64,000 bases of DNA, taken from positions 22,871 to 86,870 of the forward strand of contig CAJUNC010000012.1 of NCBI GenBank assembly GCA_910587695.1. Reading direction: 5' to 3'. Below are positions 57,615 to 64,000 of this stretch, piece by piece. This stretch comes from an uncultured Lactobacillus sp. Its GTDB lineage: Bacteria; Bacillota; Bacilli; Lactobacillales; Lactobacillaceae. The notes under the pieces were generated by a model that saw only the letters and a list, made by a program, of their open reading frames with translations, was not told the DNA's origin and did not search any database. Each line of letters starts with the position of its first letter. Position 1 is the stretch's first letter. The translations under genes were made by a program, and so were the position numbers.

Positions 57615-59735
57615 ATGAATAATAACAAAAATGGACTAATGAAGAATAGTCTATTTTACATTGTGATCTTCCTTGGCATTATGGGTGCGCTCTATTACTT
57701 TGTTGGTAATCGTGGCGGTGCTCAATCACAACAGATTCAATCAAGCCAATTCATTACCGAATTGAAGAAAAACAATGTCAAAGATTTCACAATGCAACCA
57801 GCAGGTAGTACTTACCGCATCACAGGTACCTACAAAAAGCCAGCTAATGTGGAAAAGACTGGTGGTCTAACAGGTATTGCGGGTACCTCTACTAAAGTGT
57901 CGACCTTTACGACCAATGTGTTGACAAATGATACCTTAGTTAAGCAGATCGAAAGCTATGCTACTAAGAATAAAGTCAAATATGGCGCTAAAGAAGAGGA
58001 ATCCAGCAGTATCTGGGTCCAACTCTTGATCTATGTCTTGCCACTTGTCTTCTTTATCTTCTTCTTCTACATGATGATGGGACAAGCTGGCCAAGGCGGT
58101 GGCAATGGTCGTGGGGTGATGAATTTTGGTAAGTCCAAAGCTAAGCCAGTTGAAAAGAAGAACAACAAGGTGCGCTTCTCTGATGTAGCTGGGGCTGAAG
58201 AAGAAAAACAAGAATTAGTCGAAGTAGTCGAATTCTTGCGTGATCCACGTAAATTCCTTTCTTTGGGTGCACGGATCCCATCAGGGGTGTTACTCGAAGG
58301 ACCTCCCGGAACTGGTAAGACCTTGTTAGCCAAAGCAGTCGCTGGTGAAGCGGGAGTGCCGTTCTTCTCGATCTCTGGTTCTGACTTCGTGGAAATGTTT
58401 GTCGGTGTCGGGGCTAGTCGTGTGCGTGATCTGTTTGAAAATGCCAAGAAGAGTGCGCCAGCCATCATCTTTATCGATGAGATCGATGCTGTCGGTCGTC
58501 GTCGTGGCAATGGTATGGGAGGCGGTCACGATGAACGTGAACAGACCTTGAACCAATTGTTAGTTGAAATGGATGGTTTCGAAGGTGATGAAGGTGTCAT
58601 CGTGATGGCCGCTACGAACCGTTCTGATGTTTTAGACCCAGCCTTGCTTCGTCCGGGACGTTTTGACCGTAAGATCTTAGTTGGTCGGCCTGACGTTAAG
58701 GGGCGTGAAGCGATCTTGAAAGTGCATGCTAAGAACAAGCCACTTGCAAAAGATGTTGATCTTAAGATGATCGCTAAGCAAACACCGGGCTTTGTAGGGG
58801 CTGACCTTGAAAACTTACTCAACGAAGCTGCTTTATTAGCTGCTCGGCGTAACAAAAAAGCGATTGATGCTTCAGATATCGATGAAGCTGAAGATCGCGT
58901 GATCGCAGGTCCAGCCAAACGTGATCGCGTCATCAGTAAGAAAGAACGCGAGACCGTGGCTTATCATGAAGCTGGTCATACGATCGTTGGACTGGTCTTA
59001 AACGATGCGCGGGTCGTTCACAAAGTTACGATCGTCCCACGTGGTCGTGCTGGTGGTTATGCGATCATGTTACCAAAAGAAGATCAAATGTTGCTTTCCA
59101 AAAAAGACATGCAAGAACAAATTGCTGGCTTGATGGGGGGACGTGCTGCTGAAGAGCTTATCTTTGGGCAACAATCCTCCGGAGCTTCCAATGATTTCCA
59201 ACAAGCAACTCAATTGGCACGTGCAATGGTGACCGAATATGGGATGAGCGATCAATTAGGGCCTGTCCAATATGAAGGTCAAAGTGGTATGTTTGCTGGA
59301 GATGCTGTTCCTGGGCAAGCAGCCTTCTCGATCAATACAGCTAATGCGATCGATGAAGAAGTCAAACGCTTATCTGAAGAAGGTATGGCTTTAGCTAAGA
59401 AGATCATCGAAGAGCATAAAGAGCAGCATGAAGTTATTGCAAAAGCCTTGCTTGAATACGAGACACTCGATGAAAAGCAAATTTTGAGCTTGTATAAGAC
59501 AGGCAAGATGCCTGCGCAAAATGAAGATGAGTTCCCAAGTGAAAAAGCAACAGCCACGACTTTTGAAGAATCAAAAGAAGCTTTGGAACGTAAAGAAGCT
59601 GCTAAACGTGAAAACAAAGCAGCCGATAAAACAACATCTTTCCCAAGTGAAAAAGATGCAACTGCTGATAAAAATAAAACCACAGTCTTCTATCCAAAAA
59701 AGGATAAAAAAGACACAGACTCGGATAAAGATTAG
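57615..59735 (+). CDS. ftsH: ATP-dependent zinc metalloprotease FtsH
   Basis: The 706-residue membrane protease degrades damaged membrane proteins and some regulators. Two membrane helices (about 13-31 and 133-155) flank a ~95-residue extracellular loop. The AAA domain has Walker A GPPGTGKT (229-236), Walker B IFIDEID and the second-region-of-homology Arg residues. The zinc site is HEAGH (451-455). A charged, disordered tail (from about 620) ends the protein. AAAGGAGG precedes the ATG. An extended -10, TGATATTAT (57557-57565), lies upstream, so ftsH can be expressed without tilS-hpt. Length is normal. Confidence 0.97.
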   Translation: MNNNKNGLMKNSLFYIVIFLGIMGALYYFVGNRGGAQSQQIQSSQFITELKKNNVKDFTMQPAGSTYRITGTYKKPANVEKTGGLTGIAGTSTKVSTFTTNVLTNDTLVKQIESYATKNKVKYGAKEEESSSIWVQLLIYVLPLVFFIFFFYMMMGQAGQGGGNGRGVMNFGKSKAKPVEKKNNKVRFSDVAGAEEEKQELVEVVEFLRDPRKFLSLGARIPSGVLLEGPPGTGKTLLAKAVAGEAGVPFFSISGSDFVEMFVGVGASRVRDLFENAKKSAPAIIFIDEIDAVGRRRGNGMGGGHDEREQTLNQLLVEMDGFEGDEGVIVMAATNRSDVLDPALLRPGRFDRKILVGRPDVKGREAILKVHAKNKPLAKDVDLKMIAKQTPGFVGADLENLLNEAALLAARRNKKAIDASDIDEAEDRVIAGPAKRDRVISKKERETVAYHEAGHTIVGLVLNDARVVHKVTIVPRGRAGGYAIMLPKEDQMLLSKKDMQEQIAGLMGGRAAEELIFGQQSSGASNDFQQATQLARAMVTEYGMSDQLGPVQYEGQSGMFAGDAVPGQAAFSINTANAIDEEVKRLSEEGMALAKKIIEEHKEQHEVIAKALLEYETLDEKQILSLYKTGKMPAQNEDEFPSEKATATTFEESKEALERKEAAKRENKAADKTTSFPSEKDATADKNKTTVFYPKKDKKDTDSDKD

Positions 59736-59766
59736 TCTTTGAGCGAGTGGTGGAATAAATTTTAAT

Positions 59767-59814
59767 AGGAGGAAGTAAGTTGGCCTATGTGCCGCCCGCT
59801 TGCTTCCTCCTTGT
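59767..59814 (+). terminator. ftsH terminator
   Basis: AGGAGGAAG(TAAG) / (CTTG)CTTCCTCCT hairpin with a 25-base loop, then TTGTTTGTT. Confidence 0.85.
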
Positions 59815-59847
59815 TTGTTGAAAAATATAAAGGAATAGGTGAATTAA

Positions 59848-60735
59848 ATGTCTGATTATTTAGTTAAAAGTTTAGCCTATGATGGGCAATTACGTGCGTA
59901 TGCGGTCGATGCGACTAAAACAGTTCGAAAAGCACAAGAATATCACGATACTTGGAGTGCAGCTTCTGCAGCTTTAGGTCGGACCTTAGTCGCAACTTTG
60001 CTATTATCGGAAGCTTCATTAAAGGGTGAAGGCAAGATGACAGTGAAAGTTAATGGGGATGGACCACTGGGGGCGATCGTCGTTGATGGTAATGCTAATG
60101 GAACAGTGAAAGGCTATGTTCAACATCCACATATCCATTTACCGTTGAACGATAAGCACAAGATCGATGTTAAAGGTGCAGTTGGAACGACAGGTTTCCT
60201 ATCGGTCACTAAAGATCTTGGTTTAAAGGAACCATTTACTGGACAAGTACCGCTAGTTTCGGGTGAATTGGGTGAAGATTTTACGTATTACTTAGCTAAG
60301 TCCGAACAGATCCCATCAGCCGTTGGCTTGTCAGTTTTTGTCAATGATGATAATACTATCCAAACAGCTGGGGGCTTTTTGATCCAAGTTATGCCAGGAG
60401 CAACGGATGAAGTTTTGACTAAATTAGAAGAACGTTTAAAAGACTTACCGCTAGTTTCGGAAATGATGCGTGAAGGTTTGACCCCAGAAGATATTTTAGT
60501 CAAATTATTTGACAAAGAAAATGTTGAGATCTTGGATAAAAAGCCGGTAGCGTATGAATGTGATTGCTCTAAAGACCGTTTTGCAAAAGCAATGGCAAGC
60601 TTACCTGAAGCTGACATTGAAGAGATGATCAAAGAAGATCATGGTGCGACTGCCTTATGTCATTTTTGTAATCGAAAATACCATTTTTCAGAAGATCAAT
60701 TGCGTGAGATCGCAAAAAATGCAAAAGAAAAGTAG
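59848..60735 (+). CDS. hslO: Redox-regulated chaperone Hsp33
   Basis: The 295-residue protein holds unfolded proteins under oxidative stress. The body has KSLAYDGQLRAYAVDAT, then GxxLVATLLLSEASLKGE, VNGDGPLGAIVVDGN and GFLSVTKDLG. The redox switch at the C-terminus has the four zinc cysteines as C-x-C (YECDCSKDRF) and C-x-x-C (LCHFCNRKYHF), all present. It starts at ATG 59848, with AGGAATAGGTG upstream. It lies between ftsH and dus, as in other lactobacilli. Confidence 0.95.
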   Translation: MSDYLVKSLAYDGQLRAYAVDATKTVRKAQEYHDTWSAASAALGRTLVATLLLSEASLKGEGKMTVKVNGDGPLGAIVVDGNANGTVKGYVQHPHIHLPLNDKHKIDVKGAVGTTGFLSVTKDLGLKEPFTGQVPLVSGELGEDFTYYLAKSEQIPSAVGLSVFVNDDNTIQTAGGFLIQVMPGATDEVLTKLEERLKDLPLVSEMMREGLTPEDILVKLFDKENVEILDKKPVAYECDCSKDRFAKAMASLPEADIEEMIKEDHGATALCHFCNRKYHFSEDQLREIAKNAKEK

Positions 60736-60805
60736 TCGTTTAAATAAAAGTGTGCTATTATCTACAAACGAAGTAAAGAATGATTTTATGAGGTGAAATT
60801 GATCC

Positions 60806-61801
60806 ATGGAATGGAAAATTGGAGATATCACGATCCCAAACCAAGTTGTGGTAGCCCCAATGGCTGGGGTGACCAATGTGGCCTTTCGGATGATCTGTAA
60901 GGAATTTGGTGCAGGGATGGTCGTATGTGAAATGATCTCAGATAAAGGGATCCATTTCCGCAACAAAAAGACACTTGAGATGTTATTTGTCGATCCAAGT
61001 GAACATCCAGCAAGTGTGCAGATCTTTGGTGGGAGCAAGGAAACTTTAGTCGAAGCAGCACAATTTGTGGCTGAAAACACAAATACTGATATTATTGACA
61101 TCAATATGGGGTGTCCTGTGCCAAAGGTCACTAAGACCGATGCTGGGGCAAGATGGTTGCTTGATCCTGATAAAGTATATGAGATGGTCAAAGCAGTTTC
61201 GTCATCAGTTGAAAAACCAGTTACCGTAAAAATGCGGACTGGTTGGGATGAGGATCACATTTTGGCAGTCGAAAATGCGTTGGCAGCGCAAGAAGCTGGG
61301 GCCAGTGCGTTAGCGATGCATGGGCGGACAAGAAAACAACTTTACTCAGGTCATGCAGACTGGGAGTTATTGCATGAAGTAGCTAACAAGTTGACGAAGA
61401 TCCCATTTATCGGTAATGGGGATGTCCGCACGCCTAAAGATGCTAAGACGATGTTAGATGAAGTTGGAGCAAACGCTGTGATGATCGGTCGGGCGGCTTT
61501 AGGGAACCCATGGATCGTTAAGCAAACGACACATTATCTAGAGACTGGTGAATTGTTAGAAGAACCAAAACCAGCTGAAAAGATCGCAGTTGCTAAAGAG
61601 CATTTGCATCGTTTAGTTGAAGCTAAAGGTGAAGTTGTGGGACCAAAAGAGTTTAGATCGCAAGCAGCTTACTATCTTAAAGGGATCCCACGTTCAGCAA
61701 GGACCAAAGCAGCTTTGAATTCGGCTGATACAGAGCAAGAAATGCAAGAGATCTTTGATAATTTCTTGGCTGACATGATCGCTCAACCAATTCGGCGTTA
61801 A
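60806..61801 (+). CDS. dusB: tRNA-dihydrouridine synthase (DusB-like)
   Basis: The 331-residue flavoenzyme reduces uridines in the D-loop of tRNA. It opens with WKIGDITIPNQVVVAPMAGV, has NMGCPVPKVTKTDAGA (catalytic Cys region), AMHGRTRKQLYSG and IGNGDVRTPKDA, then GRAALGNPWI. ATG 60806 lies nine bases after GAGGTGA. An extended -10, TGCTATTAT (60753-60761), precedes it. The FMN-binding residues of the family are all in place. It sits directly upstream of lysS, the usual place in lactobacilli. Confidence 0.95.
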   Translation: MEWKIGDITIPNQVVVAPMAGVTNVAFRMICKEFGAGMVVCEMISDKGIHFRNKKTLEMLFVDPSEHPASVQIFGGSKETLVEAAQFVAENTNTDIIDINMGCPVPKVTKTDAGARWLLDPDKVYEMVKAVSSSVEKPVTVKMRTGWDEDHILAVENALAAQEAGASALAMHGRTRKQLYSGHADWELLHEVANKLTKIPFIGNGDVRTPKDAKTMLDEVGANAVMIGRAALGNPWIVKQTTHYLETGELLEEPKPAEKIAVAKEHLHRLVEAKGEVVGPKEFRSQAAYYLKGIPRSARTKAALNSADTEQEMQEIFDNFLADMIAQPIRR

Positions 61802-61817
61802 TTATGACTTTTGAGTA

Positions 61818-61826
61818 TGCTATAAT
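61818..61826 (+). promoter_or_regulatory. lysS promoter (extended -10)
   Basis: TGCTATAAT is an extended -10 element. A small hairpin GAAAAGG / CCTTTTC (61856-61874) lies in the leader, without a T-run. Confidence 0.6.
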
Positions 61827-61904
61827 TAAAAAATAGTAAAGATGAAACGTGTTCGAAAAGGCATCACCTTTTCTCACACTCTAAAGAAAGGCGAGGATTT
61901 TTAA

Positions 61905-63401
61905 ATGGGTAACCAACAAAACATGAATGACCAATTGCGTGTACGTCGTGAAAAGATGCAAGAATTGCGCGCAGAAGGTATCGATCCTTTTGGTCATCGG
62001 TTTGAACGTGATTCAATGAACCAAGACTTGCATGATAAGTATGGTGAAATGGATAAAGATGAATTAAATGGCTTGGAGATCACAGCGACGATCGCTGGAC
62101 GTATGGTAGCTAAGCGTGGTAAAGGTAAGGTAGGCTTTGCTGATCTACAAGACCGTACTGGCAGAATGCAACTTTATATCCGTAAAGATGAAGTAGGCGA
62201 AGATATGTACCATATCTTCAAACGCTCAGATCTTGGTGATTTCTTAGGTATCAAGGGTCACGTTATCAAGACAGATATGGGCGAATTGACGATCAAAGTG
62301 ACAGAATTGACTTTCTTATCCAAAGCTTTGCGTCCGTTACCAGACAAATGGCATGGTCTTCAAGACGTAGAACAGATCTATCGTCAACGTTATTTGGATC
62401 TGATCTCTAACAAAGAAAGTTACGATCGTTTTGTAAACCGTAGCCGGATCATTTCAGCTATTCGTCGCTATTTAGACGGCGAAGGCTTCTTGGAAGTAGA
62501 AACACCAGTGTTACATACACAAGCTGGTGGTGCTGCTGCACGTCCATTTATCACTCACCACAATGCTTTAGATATCGAATTATATCTTCGGATCGCACTT
62601 GAATTGCACTTGAAGCGTTTGATCGTTGGCGGGATGGAACGTGTATATGAGATCGGTCGTGTCTTTAGAAATGAAGGTATCGATACACGCCATAACCCAG
62701 AATTTACAATGCTTGAATCTTATGCTGCATATTTTGACTTTGAAGACGTTATGGATGAAACTGAAGGTATCTTCAAGGCTGCTGCTTCAGTAGTGTCAAA
62801 TAATAATATCGTGAACTATCAAGGTAAAGATGTTGATTTTGATAAGCCATTTAAGCGCGTGCACATGGTCGATATCATCAAAGAATATACTGGTGTCGAT
62901 TTCTGGGAAGAAATGACTTTAGAACAAGCTCGGGCTTTAGCAGATGAGCACGGTGTTCATTATGAACAATACTGGAAAGTCGGTCATATCATCAACGAAT
63001 TCTTCGAACAATTCTGTGAAGATAAGATCGTTGACCCAACATTTGTTTATGGTCATCCAGTTGAAATTTCACCGTTAGCTAAGAAGAACGTTAAAGATCC
63101 ACGCTTCACTGATCGTTTTGAATTGTTTATTTTGGGTAGCGAATATGCTAATGCCTTTACTGAATTAAATGATCCGATCGATCAACGTGAACGTTTTGAA
63201 GCACAAGTGGAAGAACGTCAAGCTGGTAACGATGAAGCTGAAGGTATCGATGAAGACTATATCGAAGCCATGGAATATGGTATGCCTCCTACAGGTGGTC
63301 TAGGCATCGGTATCGATCGTTTGGTGATGTTGTTGACAGATGCACCTTCGATCCGTGATGTCTTGTTGTTCCCAACGATGCGTCCGATCGAAAATAACTA
63401 A
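61905..63401 (+). CDS. lysS: Lysyl-tRNA synthetase (class II)
   Basis: The 498-residue enzyme charges lysine onto its tRNA. The N-terminal OB fold (to ~150) has AGRMVAKRGKGKVGFADLQD. The class II core has motif 1 (RSRIISAIRRYLDGEGFLEV), motif 2 (FRNEGIDTRHNPEFTMLE) and motif 3 (GLGIGIDRLVML). AAAGGCGAGG precedes the ATG. It is a single-gene unit with its own promoter and terminator, directly upstream of an rRNA operon, a common arrangement in lactobacilli. Confidence 0.97.
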   Translation: MGNQQNMNDQLRVRREKMQELRAEGIDPFGHRFERDSMNQDLHDKYGEMDKDELNGLEITATIAGRMVAKRGKGKVGFADLQDRTGRMQLYIRKDEVGEDMYHIFKRSDLGDFLGIKGHVIKTDMGELTIKVTELTFLSKALRPLPDKWHGLQDVEQIYRQRYLDLISNKESYDRFVNRSRIISAIRRYLDGEGFLEVETPVLHTQAGGAAARPFITHHNALDIELYLRIALELHLKRLIVGGMERVYEIGRVFRNEGIDTRHNPEFTMLESYAAYFDFEDVMDETEGIFKAAASVVSNNNIVNYQGKDVDFDKPFKRVHMVDIIKEYTGVDFWEEMTLEQARALADEHGVHYEQYWKVGHIINEFFEQFCEDKIVDPTFVYGHPVEISPLAKKNVKDPRFTDRFELFILGSEYANAFTELNDPIDQRERFEAQVEERQAGNDEAEGIDEDYIEAMEYGMPPTGGLGIGIDRLVMLLTDAPSIRDVLLFPTMRPIENN

Positions 63402-63419
63402 AAAATTAAGATATTTTTC

Positions 63420-63452
63420 AATGCTGTGGCTATGTAGTCGCAGCATTTTTTT
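63420..63452 (+). terminator. lysS terminator
   Basis: AATGCTG / CAGCATT hairpin with a long T-run. From here to 63656 I see nothing that I can support; a short frame to 63552 has no ribosome-binding site. Confidence 0.9.
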
Positions 63453-63656
63453 GTCATACGTAAAAATGGGTGATCAAAGTCGCAAAGCTATTTTATATGA
63501 ACGTTTGGAAGGGGTGAGTGGTGGGGAGGCATCACAGCGCATGCGTCGTTAACTGTACGTCAATTTTTTGTACAAAGGAGTATGTCTAGTTGTAATGGTG
63601 AAAGTAATTGATAGTTGAAGGTGTAAAAAGAATTTTCATAAAAAGTAAAAAAGTTC

Positions 63657-63916
63657 TTGACGCTTAAATACATTCCTTGCTATACTATAAAAGTTGCTGA
63701 TACGGAGCAGTTAAAAAATATAATTTAAAAATTATGTTGACATAAAGTTGTGATACATGATATTATATAAAAGCTGATTTGTTACAGCACAAAAAAATGA
63801 TATAAAAAATTGTTGACATATTTCAATGGTTTTTGTTAAAATAATCTAGTCGTTGAAAAAAGCGACAGGATAAAAATAAAAAAGTTGTTGACATGAAATT
63901 TCTAATATGTTAAAAT
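63657..63916 (+). promoter_or_regulatory. Four tandem rRNA promoters (P1-P4)
   Basis: P1: TTGACG (63657) -18- TATACT (63681). P2: TTGACA (63737) -18- TATTAT (63761). P3: TTGACA (63813) -18- TAAAAT (63837). P4: TTGACA (63888) -17- TAAAAT (63911). All point toward the rRNA genes to the right. Tandem promoters with TTGACA boxes are typical of rRNA operons that scale with growth rate. Confidence 0.85.
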
Positions 63917-63942
63917 ATTGATGTTGATTGTATCAACTGAGT

Positions 63943-63965
63943 AGGTCTTTGAAAACTGAACAAAG
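63943..63965 (+). promoter_or_regulatory. rRNA leader with boxA-like antitermination element
   Basis: GGTCTTTGAAAACTGAAC is the standard leader sequence before 16S rRNA in lactobacilli and includes a boxA-like segment for Nus-dependent antitermination. The 16S gene itself is outside the window. Confidence 0.85.
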
Positions 63966-64000
63966 TTTCGATAAGCAAATGTGCAGGGTCTCTTATCTAA

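Noticed and set aside
63340..63552. 70-codon frame after lysS
   Set aside because: It starts inside lysS, runs across the lysS terminator, has no ribosome-binding site and no recognisable family. Treated as chance.

Overview
The window looks like a chromosomal segment of a Lactobacillaceae bacterium, most likely Ligilactobacillus-like. Supporting signs are the low-to-moderate GC, an L-lactate dehydrogenase next to pth-mfd, Mub-type mucus-binding surface repeats with sortase motifs, a YKxGKxW-like signal peptide on a wall-anchored subtilase, and the housekeeping order pth-mfd-flippase-rqcP-divIC-yabR-tilS-hpt-ftsH-hslO-dus-lysS running into an rRNA operon. The genus is an inference. I see no transposase, phage gene, CRISPR array or tRNA.

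Layout. 1-5.3 kb: the 3' part of a very large Mub-like wall-anchored adhesin (LPQMG), then a paralogue of its N-terminal region with no signal peptide and no anchor. 5.4-8.3 kb: an XRE regulator, a marR-paiA operon with an overlapping promoter and operator, a HAD phosphatase and a small membrane protein. 8.3-10.9 kb: copper export (copA-copZ) behind a cop box. 10.9-15.3 kb: a DUF2325-like protein and adhE with a Rex operator. 15.4-16.7 kb: an MFS transporter. 16.7-26.4 kb: a galacto-N-biose/lacto-N-biose type utilisation locus (lacD, two GntR/UTRA regulators, then a GH35 galactosidase, a mannose-family PTS, agaS and nagA). 26.4-32.9 kb: a MetE-like methyltransferase with a structured leader, a zinc-ribbon/serine-hydrolase membrane protein, a lipoprotein, an intergenic repeat cluster, a chimeric BglG/GH1 gene, an HD hydrolase and ndk. 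33-37.6 kb: a wall-anchored subtilisin-like proteinase. 37.8-47.1 kb: a ThrE-type exporter pair, WYL and Mor-like regulators, a tyrosine phosphatase followed by a palindromic element inside a direct repeat, small enzymes, an MFS transporter with an HTH-coiled-coil partner, and a CBS c-di-AMP-type protein. 47.3-63.4 kb: ldh and the housekeeping block. 63.6-64 kb: four tandem rRNA promoters and the rRNA leader; 16S begins beyond the window.

How the genes work together. The glycan locus makes a nearly complete route: PTS uptake, phospho-disaccharide hydrolysis, deacetylation (NagA), deamination/isomerisation (AgaS) and tagatose bisphosphate cleavage (LacD). Only the tagatose-6-phosphate kinase is not in the window. 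With the Mub-like adhesin and the wall proteinase this suggests a gut or mucosal lifestyle. adhE (Rex site) and ldh are the fermentation end points.

The most unusual items are: (i) a gene at 30.0-31.4 kb that fuses the RNA-binding start of a BglG/LicT antiterminator to a GH1 phospho-glucosidase lacking its N-terminus, still behind a recognisable RAT/terminator, promoter and cre; (ii) a dispersed intergenic hairpin family carrying GATGC-type tips; (iii) a Cys-enriched, signal-less fragment of the Mub-like gene; and (iv) a leader that could sequester the ribosome-binding site of the MetE-like gene.
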